A stretch of DNA of 64,000 bases from assembly GCF_023284025.1 (NCBI RefSeq), contig NZ_JAKIKR010000010.1, forward strand, positions 1 through 64,000. Reading direction: 5' to 3'. This document shows positions 47,771-56,873 of the stretch, piece after piece. Every line of letters starts with the position of its first letter. The stretch's first letter is position 1. Position numbers and translations under genes: made by a program. The notes under the pieces are model-generated. The model had not been told where the DNA came from. It ran no database searches and saw only the letters and a program-made list of their open reading frames with translations. This DNA comes from Shewanella abyssi. Its GTDB lineage: Bacteria; Pseudomonadota; Gammaproteobacteria; Enterobacterales; Shewanellaceae.

Positions 47771-48805
47771 ATGAATAGAATAGAGCCCATTAAGACCGCG
47801 ATAGTCACCGCAGATGAAGATTCAGCATTTCATTATCAAGCGTTGACACCGGATCTTATATTGACCGCCATTGAAACGTTAGGCATCTACCCTGAAACGG
47901 GCTTGCTGGCACTCAATAGTTACGAAAACCGAGTCTATCAATTCCGTTGTGATAGCGGTCAGCGTTATGTGGTGAAGTTTTACCGGCCTGAGCGCTGGTC
48001 AGATCAACAGATCCAAGAGGAGCATGACTTTTCTGCGGCGCTGGTGGAGGAAGAGGTACCAATTGCCACCCCTGTTATTGTTGATGGGCGATCCCTGCAC
48101 GAATATAAAGGCTTTAGGTTTGCGCTATTTCCCTCTATTGGCGGTCGAGCATTTGAAGTTGATAACCTCGAGCAGTTAGAGTCAGTTGGTCGTTTTATTG
48201 GTCGTATTCACCAGTTCTCGAAACAGGCAGATTTTGCCTATCGCGATACGATGTCACCGCAGTTACTGGGTGATGACTCACTTAAGTGGCTAAAAGAGTC
48301 CGGTCACATCCCAAGAAGCCTAGCATTACCCTATTTTACCGTGGTTGAGCAAATCCTAGAGAAATCTAGCGCGATGTGGCAGCCAAAGAAATACGCTAAC
48401 ATTCGGCTCCATGGTGATCTGCACCCAAGCAATATATTGTGGACACCTGACGGCCCAGGCTTTGTCGATTTAGATGACGCGAAAATGGGGCCCGCGGTAC
48501 AAGATATTTGGATGATGCTAGCAGGTGATAGGCAGCAGCAGACTTTGCAACTCGAAGTGCTACTGGAGTCTTACGAAGAGTTTTGTGAGTTCGATACCCG
48601 AGAGTTACAGCTCATAGAGCCTTTAAGAGCGATGCGGATGTTACATTACAATGCATGGTTAAGCCGTCGCTGGGCTGACCCGGCGTTTCCTATGAATTTC
48701 CCATGGTTTGCGGAAGATAAATACTGGGAACAGCAAATCTTAGCTTTCAAAGAGCAGTTGGCCGCACTAGATGAGCCACCCTTAAGTCTGATGCCACAAT
48801 ATTAA
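47771..48805 (+). CDS. srkA: Stress response kinase A (YihE/RdoA)
   Basis: The 344-residue protein matches the SrkA family: GIYPETGLLALNSYENRVYQF, VVKFYRPERW (ATP-binding Lys), catalytic loop LHGDLHPSNILW, and FVDLDDAKMGPAVQDIWMM for metal binding. In E. coli it is a Ser/Thr kinase that protects against stress-induced death and precedes dsbA, exactly as here. Confidence 0.94.
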   Translation: MNRIEPIKTAIVTADEDSAFHYQALTPDLILTAIETLGIYPETGLLALNSYENRVYQFRCDSGQRYVVKFYRPERWSDQQIQEEHDFSAALVEEEVPIATPVIVDGRSLHEYKGFRFALFPSIGGRAFEVDNLEQLESVGRFIGRIHQFSKQADFAYRDTMSPQLLGDDSLKWLKESGHIPRSLALPYFTVVEQILEKSSAMWQPKKYANIRLHGDLHPSNILWTPDGPGFVDLDDAKMGPAVQDIWMMLAGDRQQQTLQLEVLLESYEEFCEFDTRELQLIEPLRAMRMLHYNAWLSRRWADPAFPMNFPWFAEDKYWEQQILAFKEQLAALDEPPLSLMPQY

Positions 48806-48927
48806 GTTTGTGATAACTCTCATCTTGTAACAAAAAAATGAACTTATGCACTTGAGCTCGACTCAAAATGGCATTAAATTATCCTGAAAATAATTCAAGA
48901 TGCATTAAGCATCACCAAGGAATTCAC

Positions 48928-49539
48928 ATGAAAAAAACATTATTGGTCGCATTAGCATTTTTAGTCGCGCCTATGGCTGCAATGGCAGCAGATTACAAAG
49001 AGGGTGTTCATTACACCGTTGTTAATGAAGGCCCTGCAACTGCAAAGCCTGAAATTACCGAGTTTTTCTCTTTCTATTGTCCACATTGCTACACCTTTGC
49101 AAAATCAGAAGTGCCTAAAATTAAGGCTAGCTTACCTGAAGGGGTTGTTTTCAAACAAAACCACGTTGATTTCATCAATGGCAACATGGGCGTGGAAATG
49201 TCTCGTGCTTTTGCCGTGGCACATCAGCTAAAAGTGGATGGGAAAATGGAAACTGCCATTTTCTCAGCCATTCACGACAAGAAGCAGCATTTTACTAATC
49301 GTGATGATGTAAAAGCTATTTTTGTGGCCAATGGCGTAGATGGGAAAGCATTCGATGCAGCGGCAAACTCATTCATGGTGAACGCGCAAATGTCGAAAAT
49401 GAAGCGTGCTACTCAGAATGCCAAGATTTCTGGCGTACCAGCACTAGTCGTTAATGGTAAGTACCGTGTAGAAACCGGTGCAATCAAGTCATACGACGAA
49501 CTACTTGATATCGCATATTACCTCACCACAATGAAGTAA
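48928..49539 (+). CDS. dsbA: Thiol:disulfide interchange protein DsbA
   Basis: AAGG before the ATG at 48928 sets the start of a 203-residue precursor; the longer frame adds an implausible 20 residues ahead of the signal peptide. Signal peptide ends at MAA (about 20). The active site is Cys-Pro-His-Cys (FYCPHCYTF), the cis-Pro loop is SGVPALVV, and the helical insertion lies between. It introduces disulfides in the periplasm. It follows srkA by about 120 bp and ends at a terminator. Confidence 0.95.
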   Translation: MKKTLLVALAFLVAPMAAMAADYKEGVHYTVVNEGPATAKPEITEFFSFYCPHCYTFAKSEVPKIKASLPEGVVFKQNHVDFINGNMGVEMSRAFAVAHQLKVDGKMETAIFSAIHDKKQHFTNRDDVKAIFVANGVDGKAFDAAANSFMVNAQMSKMKRATQNAKISGVPALVVNGKYRVETGAIKSYDELLDIAYYLTTMK

Positions 49540-49558
49540 ATGCGTCCTCGCGAGTATT

Positions 49559-49582
49559 GAGGAGCCTGAGGGCTCCTTTTTT
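49559..49582 (+). terminator. Terminator after dsbA
   Basis: GGAGCC and GGCTCC pair around TGAG and run into six or more T residues, about 20 bp after the stop codon. Confidence 0.88.
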
Positions 49583-49606
49583 GTGCCTGCGGCAAATCGC
49601 AGCCAT

Positions 49607-49680
49607 AAAAAAACCGTGCTTCTTGGTCGCAAGAAACACGGCTACGGAGCTAAAAAGCTCAACGTTACCCTGAGTAACCC
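49607..49680 (-). ncRNA. Candidate small RNA convergent with dsbA
   Basis: On the minus strand TTGCCA (49713-49708) and an extended -10 (TGTTACCGT, hexamer 49690-49685) are 17 bp apart. Transcription from about 49680 would give a ~74-nt RNA with three hairpins: GTTAC/GTAAC, GAGCT/AGCTC, and a terminator CCGTGTTTCTTG/CAAGAAGCACGG followed by seven T residues. No ORF with a ribosome-binding site fits. It is not Spot 42 by sequence. The region is otherwise gene-free between dsbA and the gene at 49888. Identical inverted copy at 57729-57802. Confidence 0.45.
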
Positions 49681-49887
49681 CTAAACGGTAACAGGGTGTC
49701 AAAAAATTGGCAAGCGACATTTTTATGCTGGTCGGTATTAGATATTTGATTTGGGGAAAGAAATTACAGTTTACTTAAATCAGATTAAAATTTTTACAAT
49801 TTATTTTCGATCTGATGAAACCTTCATGGTAAAACATCTGTCCAACTAGAACATATAACAACATACAAAAAGTTGTCGGGAGGTCTT

Positions 49888-50100
49888 GTGAGAGTTTTTC
49901 CTGTCTATGCACCAAAGCTAATCGTTAAACACGCGCGTATCTTTTTAACTGGGGTGATCTGGGTAAAAGACCTAGGTCGAATTGAATTTGATAAAGGGCG
50001 ATTCTTATTACCAAGGAAGAGCTTACCAAAAGTTAAGCAAGCTATATTGGAACTCAATGAGTTAATTGAGACGCAAAATAGTGACATGCAGATGGCATAA
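49888..50100 (+). CDS. Small conserved-looking protein of unknown function
   Basis: GTG at 49888 after GGGAGG gives 70 residues (RVFPVYAPKLIVKHARIF...KGRFLLPRKSLPKV), a basic alpha/beta-like protein without signal or membrane segment. The TTG at 49873 is an alternative start. No family is recognised. The gene converges on zapB across a stem-loop. Confidence 0.6.
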   Translation: MRVFPVYAPKLIVKHARIFLTGVIWVKDLGRIEFDKGRFLLPRKSLPKVKQAILELNELIETQNSDMQMA

Positions 50101-50252
50101 TAACGGCCTTATGCATTGGCCATCGGTAACATCGCAGCATGGTTTTATCGCGAGTAGTCGATTTGGAACATCAAAGCGGATGCTCGCAGCTCCATAGGAT
50201 ATATCGAAAGGCTGAGCTTAATTGCTCAGATCCACTTTATGGCTAGTAATCA

Positions 50253-50302
50253 TTTTCGCAGGTGTCGCTATGTGAGCATATTTAGCGACACAGCTGCAAA
50301 AA
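50253..50302. terminator. Stem-loop between convergent small gene and zapB
   Basis: GTGTCGCTA (50262-50270) and TAGCGACAC (50283-50291) form a 9-bp stem, with GCAG/CTGC and T/A-runs outside. It can terminate transcription from either side. Confidence 0.65.
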
Positions 50303-50331
50303 TAACGATTACGTAAACTCACCTAAAAAGG

Positions 50332-50535
50332 TTAGCCAACCTCTTCGTTAAGCAAGCCAACCAAACCGGTTACTTTTTCGTTCCAAGAATTCAATTCTTG
50401 TTGTAACTGTTGGTTTTGTTCTGTCAAACTGCTGCTCGACTGTTTCTCTTCTTCAAGCTCCATTTTAAGTAGCTCAATCGTTTCAAGCGCAGCTTGGATT
50501 TTTGTTTCCAATTTTGACAATAGTTCAAGGCTCAT
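50332..50535 (-). CDS. zapB: Cell division protein ZapB
   Basis: The ATG at 50535 after AAGGGA gives 67 residues, almost all coiled coil ([21 protein letters not shown]...[15 protein letters not shown]), the usual ZapB length. ZapB joins FtsZ rings through ZapA and helps position the septum. A longer frame adds seven unsupported residues. Confidence 0.85.
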   Translation of the reverse strand: MSLELLSKLETKIQAALETIELLKMELEEEKQSSSSLTEQNQQLQQELNSWNEKVTGLVGLLNEEVG

Positions 50536-50715
50536 GGCGAGTCCCTTTGGTAGCATGATGATAGCTCCGATTCTAGCAGCGAGGGGGTCTTAGTGAATAG
50601 TTAATTATGCTAAATTGACTAAAATCTTATGATAATAGTTGTGAGATTGGCCTTTTTTTGTACTTATTACTAAGTCGTTAGTATTCTTCCCTTTATTTCT
50701 ACAGGAATTACAGGC

Positions 50716-52200
50716 ATGTGGGCCAATATCTTAATGCTTACTCCGTTGGTGTTAACCTTAGTGTTAGCTCTAGTTTTGCGACGTACGCTTGTTGCCTTAG
50801 GGGCCGGTATTATCTCTGGCGCACTTATTATCAGCGAATTTAATCCAGTTAATACGGCTGTGTACTTATCGTCAAAAGCTTGGATGCAATTTTACGCTAA
50901 TGGTCAGTGGCAAGCTTGGCATCTTAACGTGCTGGCTGCGATGGTACTGCTGGGCGTGATGACACAACTGCTTGCCAGAGGTGGGGCGGTGAAATCATTT
51001 GCTGATTGGTTATATCATCGCATTCAAAGCGGTCGGCAAGCGCGAGTGGGCGTGGTGGTGTTGGGTTGGATGGTGTTTATTGATGGGATCTTTAGCTGCC
51101 TCGCAGTGGGTCATGTATGCCAGCCACTCAGCCAGCGATATAATATGAGCAAGGAGCAGATCGCTTATCTCGTCGATTCCAATGCCTCCCCCTTGTGTGC
51201 ATTACTGCCATTTTCCAGTTGGGGCCCCTATGTTATGGCTATTTTAGCCAGCATCACACTATTGCCTCTCTCACCGCTGGAATCTTTTATTGAAATCGCA
51301 AAACTCAATTTTTATGCTATTACAGTGATTATATTGTCGCTATTGGTTGCCTGGTTTGGCATCGGTTTTACCTACACCGGGGTAACTGAACAAGATATTA
51401 CCGAAGTTGAAGCGGGTAACCCATGGTTATTAGGAGTTCCTATGGCGAGCCTGTTGGTTGCGTCCGTGGGCTTTACGTTATGGTCGGGGGCGGCTAACTC
51501 TCAATCAGCTGATATTACTCAGTGGATCACCTCGGCAGATATTGGCGCCGCCATGCGCGATGCGTGTATTTTAGCGACGACTATCGCGGTATTGATGTTG
51601 AAGCTTTCCGGGCGAACAGCTTTTCAGCTCGTGGTTGACATATTTGTCGGCATTAAGATCATTAGTTTTGCGATATCGATTCTGCTATTTACCTGGATGA
51701 TTGGCGCGGTGATTGCTGATTTAGGCGTGTCCAAGTTATTGGCAGGTTGGGCGGAGCAATTTATCTCAAGCAATTTGCTCGTCGCTGGCATATTTATTCT
51801 ATGCGCTGTGATGGCATTCACCACTGGCTCAAGCTGGGGTACGTTCGCGATAATGATCCCCATCGGTGCTGAAATCGCCGCTGCAGTGGATATCGTGTTA
51901 TTGCTGCCGGTGTTAAGTGCGGTGATGGCAGGCTCTGTATTTGGCGACCACTGCTCTCCGATATCTGACACCAGTGTCATTAGCGCGACCAGTTCAGGTT
52001 GTGAACCCCATGCACATGTGGTGACTCAGCTTCCCTTTGCAATGATCGCGGCATTAAGTGCGCTTATCGGTTTTCAGTTAATTAACCTCGGCATTGCCGC
52101 TATATGGAGTTGGTTAGTGGTATTGATTAGCGCCGCAACGCTGCTTGGCTTGTATCATAAGCTCAGCACTTATGAGGCTAACTTTACCGTTAAGGCGTAA
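50716..52200 (+). CDS. NhaC-family Na+/H+ antiporter
   Basis: This 494-residue integral membrane protein has about 11-12 helices and the family motifs FIDGIFSCLAVGHV, GSSWGTFAIMIPI and GSVFGDHCSPISDTS, with charged or polar residues in the helix-break regions. It may exchange Na+ for H+ or, as some relatives do, carboxylates or amino acids. It is monocistronic or first of a pair with the gene at 52356. Confidence 0.88.
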   Translation: MWANILMLTPLVLTLVLALVLRRTLVALGAGIISGALIISEFNPVNTAVYLSSKAWMQFYANGQWQAWHLNVLAAMVLLGVMTQLLARGGAVKSFADWLYHRIQSGRQARVGVVVLGWMVFIDGIFSCLAVGHVCQPLSQRYNMSKEQIAYLVDSNASPLCALLPFSSWGPYVMAILASITLLPLSPLESFIEIAKLNFYAITVIILSLLVAWFGIGFTYTGVTEQDITEVEAGNPWLLGVPMASLLVASVGFTLWSGAANSQSADITQWITSADIGAAMRDACILATTIAVLMLKLSGRTAFQLVVDIFVGIKIISFAISILLFTWMIGAVIADLGVSKLLAGWAEQFISSNLLVAGIFILCAVMAFTTGSSWGTFAIMIPIGAEIAAAVDIVLLLPVLSAVMAGSVFGDHCSPISDTSVISATSSGCEPHAHVVTQLPFAMIAALSALIGFQLINLGIAAIWSWLVVLISAATLLGLYHKLSTYEANFTVKA

Positions 52201-52355
52201 TCTTGAAGTGCTGAAAGCTTGCATCACTGTCGGCCTTGTGTTCATGATTAAATAGAGAGCGGTAAGCCTGCTAGCAGTGAGAAATCTGTAGTGAAACGAT
52301 ATTTACTAAAAGTGATGATATGCTAGCCCTCTAACGAATTAATCAGGTGATATTG

Positions 52356-53081
52356 ATGGCGCTGTTTTTAAGTCTGTCCAACCCAATGTGTAAAATGCTT
52401 AAGCAGCCCCTTGAGCGAATGACAGACGCCGATGGCAACAATCCCGGTGTGCAGTCCATTAGTACCAATGCCAATCGTGTGAGCTGGCAAGGGCAGGTTA
52501 TTCACTTGTCGGGTCGTCAGTGGCAGCCCTACGATGATGGTAGTTGGGTAGTGGTATTTATGGAGTCTTATAGTCGTTATTGCATGGTGCTTCACTACCC
52601 ATTCAAGCCCAAATGGGAACAGCTACAGATAGATTTTTATAACCATTGGAAATTACATGCAGTTGGTTGGTTTCGAGCCGAAGGGATCATAACAAACGAT
52701 GATGATGGTATGCAGATACTCGATAATATTGAGCATTATTTTGAGCAAACCAAGCTGCATTGTTTTCGCAATTTAGACCGCAGCATCGGCGCTCATGTCG
52801 CAGAGGTACAGTACTATCTGCAATCACTGTTTGAAGATCATCAACCACGCTATTTTGACAGCGAGGAGGCATGGGAGCTGAGTATGTATATCAATCAACA
52901 GCCGCGAAAAATCAATGGCCAGCGCAGCAAAAAGCATCAGTTCTTTCCGGTAGAGCGTTTTATCGAAGATAGTTTATATCGCTTCGCAAGCGGGGTTAGC
53001 ATCAGTGCATACCCGAATGTTGAGCCGGGGAATTTCCCTTGCCCTTATCCAGAAAAACCGATACTACGATTGCTGAAGTGA
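52356..53081 (+). CDS. Conserved-looking hypothetical protein
   Basis: AGGTG before the ATG at 52356 gives 241 residues. No signal or membrane segment. Trp/Tyr-rich (WQPYDDGSWVVVFMESY; WKLHAVGWFRAEG), with a KINGQRSKKHQFFPVERFI segment and a Pro-rich end. I do not recognise the family or see a catalytic motif. It lies between the antiporter and hipB. Confidence 0.6.
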   Translation: MALFLSLSNPMCKMLKQPLERMTDADGNNPGVQSISTNANRVSWQGQVIHLSGRQWQPYDDGSWVVVFMESYSRYCMVLHYPFKPKWEQLQIDFYNHWKLHAVGWFRAEGIITNDDDGMQILDNIEHYFEQTKLHCFRNLDRSIGAHVAEVQYYLQSLFEDHQPRYFDSEEAWELSMYINQQPRKINGQRSKKHQFFPVERFIEDSLYRFASGVSISAYPNVEPGNFPCPYPEKPILRLLK

Positions 53082-53167
53082 TTGAATAACTCGGGAGTGT
53101 GAGCTTAACGATTCAATATTTTGATTTTAAATATCGCTCATATGCTTTATTTGAAATCTTTTTTTTC

Positions 53168-53215
53168 ACACGCTGTAGCGTGTAAAAACCTGTTTAACGG
53201 CTATAGCGTGTAAAG
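53168..53215 (+). promoter_or_regulatory. Putative HipB operator pair
   Basis: ACACGCT-GT-AGCGTGT (53168-53183) is an inverted repeat. Its right half recurs as CTATAGCGTGTAAAG at 53201, 28 bp after CTGTAGCGTGTAAAA at 53173. The second site has a degenerate left arm. Their position just upstream of hipB suits toxin-antitoxin autorepression. Confidence 0.5.
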
Positions 53216-53227
53216 TGGGTTTAGGAA

Positions 53228-53533
53228 TTGTTTCTAATCGGTAAAGCTATCAAGAAGGTGATCAACTCAAAGCAGCTTAGCGCGTATCTCAAAGATGTAC
53301 GATTGAATATAAAATTGTCGCAAGGCAAAGTAGCGAGTAAGGTAGGTATTCGTCAGGATACGATTTCAAGCTTTGAGCAAAACCCCGATCCCACCAAATT
53401 AGAAACGTTATTTAAGATTTTATCAGCTTTAAATCTTGAGCTAGACATTAAGGTTAGGAATCCAGAACTGACGAGTAAGCTATTGGACGATAGAACCATG
53501 AACTCAGACCGTGAATGGAAGGAAGGGTGGTAA
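53228..53533 (+). CDS. hipB: HipB-like XRE-family antitoxin
   Basis: This frame encodes about 101 residues with a lambda-repressor-type HTH (KLSQGKVASKVGIRQDTISSFEQNPDPTKLETLF) and a HipB-like Trp-ended tail (DREWKEGW). Apparent start is TTG at 53228 with AGGA almost adjacent; GTG at 53258 is an alternative. Its stop overlaps the hipA start (TAATG), showing coupling. The toxin is broken, so the antitoxin is orphaned. Identical inverted copy at 53876-54181. Confidence 0.8.
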   Translation: MFLIGKAIKKVINSKQLSAYLKDVRLNIKLSQGKVASKVGIRQDTISSFEQNPDPTKLETLFKILSALNLELDIKVRNPELTSKLLDDRTMNSDREWKEGW

Positions 53534-53574
53534 TGGCTGTTCTCGATGTTTATATAGTCGACATGAAAGTATGA
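53533..53574 (+). pseudogene. hipA: hipA, truncated after ~13 codons
   Basis: The first codons read MAVLDVYIVDMKV and then TGA. HipA proteins normally continue VG and run to over 400 residues, so the gene is cut here. The sequence beyond is a short inverted-repeat element. No kinase domain remains in the window. Confidence 0.75.
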
Positions 53575-53837
53575 CATGTCGACAGAACACAGAAACATCG
53601 ACATGTACTTAACTCTTAGGTCTAGGAAGCTTGTTAGCTGTCTCAGACGGCCTTGAAAACAATCCACATTCAGATCCAGAACGTAGAATAGAGTTTTCGG
53701 CAGCTTGATACTGCCGACGAAACCTTAAAGCCCTTTATTTGTGGCCTTGTTTTCAAGGCCGTCTGAGACAGCTAACAAGCTTCCTAGACCTAAGAGTTAA
53801 GTACATGTCGATGTTTCTGTGTTCTGTCGACATGTCA
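53572..53837. mobile_element. MITE-like element at the palindrome centre
   Basis: From about 53572, where hipA breaks, to 53837 the sequence is a ~266-bp unit: 91-bp inverted ends (53572-53662 and 53747-53837) around an 84-bp spacer. The ends carry several copies of a GTCGACATG-like motif in both orientations (CATGTCGAC, ATCGACATG). The spacer contains TCGGCAG/CTGCCGA in hairpin. No transposase frame is present. Exact ends and any target-site duplication cannot be read because the flanks themselves are mirrored. Confidence 0.4.
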
Positions 53838-53876
53838 TACTTTCATGTCGACTATATAAACATCGAGAACAGCCAT
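53835..53876 (-). pseudogene. hipA: hipA fragment, second arm
   Basis: Inverted copy of the 13-codon hipA stub at 53533-53574, overlapping the mirrored hipB stop codon. Confidence 0.75.
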
Positions 53877-54181
53877 TACCACCCTTCCTTCCATTCACGG
53901 TCTGAGTTCATGGTTCTATCGTCCAATAGCTTACTCGTCAGTTCTGGATTCCTAACCTTAATGTCTAGCTCAAGATTTAAAGCTGATAAAATCTTAAATA
54001 ACGTTTCTAATTTGGTGGGATCGGGGTTTTGCTCAAAGCTTGAAATCGTATCCTGACGAATACCTACCTTACTCGCTACTTTGCCTTGCGACAATTTTAT
54101 ATTCAATCGTACATCTTTGAGATACGCGCTAAGCTGCTTTGAGTTGATCACCTTCTTGATAGCTTTACCGATTAGAAACAA
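53876..54181 (-). CDS. hipB: HipB-like antitoxin, second copy
   Basis: Same protein as 53228-53533 in inverted orientation, with the same uncertain TTG start. The two hipB genes converge on the central element. If the palindrome is an artefact this copy does not exist. Confidence 0.7.
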   Translation of the reverse strand: MFLIGKAIKKVINSKQLSAYLKDVRLNIKLSQGKVASKVGIRQDTISSFEQNPDPTKLETLFKILSALNLELDIKVRNPELTSKLLDDRTMNSDREWKEGW

Positions 54182-54193
54182 TTCCTAAACCCA

Positions 54194-54241
54194 CTTTACA
54201 CGCTATAGCCGTTAAACAGGTTTTTACACGCTACAGCGTGT
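54194..54241 (-). promoter_or_regulatory. Putative HipB operator pair, second copy
   Basis: Mirror of the inverted and direct AGCGTGT repeats at 53168-53215, upstream of the second hipB. Confidence 0.45.
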
Positions 54242-54327
54242 GAAAAAAAAGATTTCAAATAAAGCATATGAGCGATATTTAAAATCAAAATATTGAATCG
54301 TTAAGCTCACACTCCCGAGTTATTCAA

Positions 54328-55053
54328 TCACTTCAGCAATCGTAGTATCGGTTTTTCTGGATAAGGGCAAGGGAAATTCCCCGGCTCAACATTCGGGTAT
54401 GCACTGATGCTAACCCCGCTTGCGAAGCGATATAAACTATCTTCGATAAAACGCTCTACCGGAAAGAACTGATGCTTTTTGCTGCGCTGGCCATTGATTT
54501 TTCGCGGCTGTTGATTGATATACATACTCAGCTCCCATGCCTCCTCGCTGTCAAAATAGCGTGGTTGATGATCTTCAAACAGTGATTGCAGATAGTACTG
54601 TACCTCTGCGACATGAGCGCCGATGCTGCGGTCTAAATTGCGAAAACAATGCAGCTTGGTTTGCTCAAAATAATGCTCAATATTATCGAGTATCTGCATA
54701 CCATCATCATCGTTTGTTATGATCCCTTCGGCTCGAAACCAACCAACTGCATGTAATTTCCAATGGTTATAAAAATCTATCTGTAGCTGTTCCCATTTGG
54801 GCTTGAATGGGTAGTGAAGCACCATGCAATAACGACTATAAGACTCCATAAATACCACTACCCAACTACCATCATCGTAGGGCTGCCACTGACGACCCGA
54901 CAAGTGAATAACCTGCCCTTGCCAGCTCACACGATTGGCATTGGTACTAATGGACTGCACACCGGGATTGTTGCCATCGGCGTCTGTCATTCGCTCAAGG
55001 GGCTGCTTAAGCATTTTACACATTGGGTTGGACAGACTTAAAAACAGCGCCAT
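54328..55053 (-). CDS. Hypothetical protein, second copy
   Basis: Inverted copy of the 241-residue unknown protein at 52356-53081, with the same start and surroundings. Confidence 0.55.
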   Translation of the reverse strand: MALFLSLSNPMCKMLKQPLERMTDADGNNPGVQSISTNANRVSWQGQVIHLSGRQWQPYDDGSWVVVFMESYSRYCMVLHYPFKPKWEQLQIDFYNHWKLHAVGWFRAEGIITNDDDGMQILDNIEHYFEQTKLHCFRNLDRSIGAHVAEVQYYLQSLFEDHQPRYFDSEEAWELSMYINQQPRKINGQRSKKHQFFPVERFIEDSLYRFASGVSISAYPNVEPGNFPCPYPEKPILRLLK

Positions 55054-55208
55054 CAATATCACCTGATTAATTCGTTAGAGGGCTAGCATATCATCACTTT
55101 TAGTAAATATCGTTTCACTACAGATTTCTCACTGCTAGCAGGCTTACCGCTCTCTATTTAATCATGAACACAAGGCCGACAGTGATGCAAGCTTTCAGCA
55201 CTTCAAGA

Positions 55209-56693
55209 TTACGCCTTAACGGTAAAGTTAGCCTCATAAGTGCTGAGCTTATGATACAAGCCAAGCAGCGTTGCGGCGCTAATCAATACCACTAACCAAC
55301 TCCATATAGCGGCAATGCCGAGGTTAATTAACTGAAAACCGATAAGCGCACTTAATGCCGCGATCATTGCAAAGGGAAGCTGAGTCACCACATGTGCATG
55401 GGGTTCACAACCTGAACTGGTCGCGCTAATGACACTGGTGTCAGATATCGGAGAGCAGTGGTCGCCAAATACAGAGCCTGCCATCACCGCACTTAACACC
55501 GGCAGCAATAACACGATATCCACTGCAGCGGCGATTTCAGCACCGATGGGGATCATTATCGCGAACGTACCCCAGCTTGAGCCAGTGGTGAATGCCATCA
55601 CAGCGCATAGAATAAATATGCCAGCGACGAGCAAATTGCTTGAGATAAATTGCTCCGCCCAACCTGCCAATAACTTGGACACGCCTAAATCAGCAATCAC
55701 CGCGCCAATCATCCAGGTAAATAGCAGAATCGATATCGCAAAACTAATGATCTTAATGCCGACAAATATGTCAACCACGAGCTGAAAAGCTGTTCGCCCG
55801 GAAAGCTTCAACATCAATACCGCGATAGTCGTCGCTAAAATACACGCATCGCGCATGGCGGCGCCAATATCTGCCGAGGTGATCCACTGAGTAATATCAG
55901 CTGATTGAGAGTTAGCCGCCCCCGACCATAACGTAAAGCCCACGGACGCAACCAACAGGCTCGCCATAGGAACTCCTAATAACCATGGGTTACCCGCTTC
56001 AACTTCGGTAATATCTTGTTCAGTTACCCCGGTGTAGGTAAAACCGATGCCAAACCAGGCAACCAATAGCGACAATATAATCACTGTAATAGCATAAAAA
56101 TTGAGTTTTGCGATTTCAATAAAAGATTCCAGCGGTGAGAGAGGCAATAGTGTGATGCTGGCTAAAATAGCCATAACATAGGGGCCCCAACTGGAAAATG
56201 GCAGTAATGCACACAAGGGGGAGGCATTGGAATCGACGAGATAAGCGATCTGCTCCTTGCTCATATTATATCGCTGGCTGAGTGGCTGGCATACATGACC
56301 CACTGCGAGGCAGCTAAAGATCCCATCAATAAACACCATCCAACCCAACACCACCACGCCCACTCGCGCTTGCCGACCGCTTTGAATGCGATGATATAAC
56401 CAATCAGCAAATGATTTCACCGCCCCACCTCTGGCAAGCAGTTGTGTCATCACGCCCAGCAGTACCATCGCAGCCAGCACGTTAAGATGCCAAGCTTGCC
56501 ACTGACCATTAGCGTAAAATTGCATCCAAGCTTTTGACGATAAGTACACAGCCGTATTAACTGGATTAAATTCGCTGATAATAAGTGCGCCAGAGATAAT
56601 ACCGGCCCCTAAGGCAACAAGCGTACGTCGCAAAACTAGAGCTAACACTAAGGTTAACACCAACGGAGTAAGCATTAAGATATTGGCCCACAT
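55209..56693 (-). CDS. NhaC-family antiporter, second copy
   Basis: Inverted copy of the 494-residue antiporter at 50716-52200; the translated sequence is the same throughout, including the GSVFGDHCSPISDTS motif. Confidence 0.8.
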   Translation of the reverse strand: MWANILMLTPLVLTLVLALVLRRTLVALGAGIISGALIISEFNPVNTAVYLSSKAWMQFYANGQWQAWHLNVLAAMVLLGVMTQLLARGGAVKSFADWLYHRIQSGRQARVGVVVLGWMVFIDGIFSCLAVGHVCQPLSQRYNMSKEQIAYLVDSNASPLCALLPFSSWGPYVMAILASITLLPLSPLESFIEIAKLNFYAITVIILSLLVAWFGIGFTYTGVTEQDITEVEAGNPWLLGVPMASLLVASVGFTLWSGAANSQSADITQWITSADIGAAMRDACILATTIAVLMLKLSGRTAFQLVVDIFVGIKIISFAISILLFTWMIGAVIADLGVSKLLAGWAEQFISSNLLVAGIFILCAVMAFTTGSSWGTFAIMIPIGAEIAAAVDIVLLLPVLSAVMAGSVFGDHCSPISDTSVISATSSGCEPHAHVVTQLPFAMIAALSALIGFQLINLGIAAIWSWLVVLISAATLLGLYHKLSTYEANFTVKA

Positions 56694-56873
56694 GCCTGTA
56701 ATTCCTGTAGAAATAAAGGGAAGAATACTAACGACTTAGTAATAAGTACAAAAAAAGGCCAATCTCACAACTATTATCATAAGATTTTAGTCAATTTAGC
56801 ATAATTAACTATTCACTAAGACCCCCTCGCTGCTAGAATCGGAGCTATCATCATGCTACCAAAGGGACTCGCC

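Noticed and set aside
49523..49720. 65-residue minus-strand protein
   Set aside because: It overlaps the dsbA stop, two terminators and the candidate small RNA, and lacks a credible start signal.
49607..49740. Spot 42 RNA or a GEMM riboswitch near dsbA
   Set aside because: The sequence does not match the Spot 42 5' region or the conserved GEMM core; only the general location recalls spf.
53663..53746. Unremoved PacBio SMRTbell adapter as cause of the palindrome
   Set aside because: The spacer lacks the T-, C- and GTT-rich adapter pattern. Other fold-back causes remain open.
53353..54056. Convergent 104- and 105-residue frames across the palindrome centre
   Set aside because: They are antisense to hipB and mirror each other; hipB explains the region.
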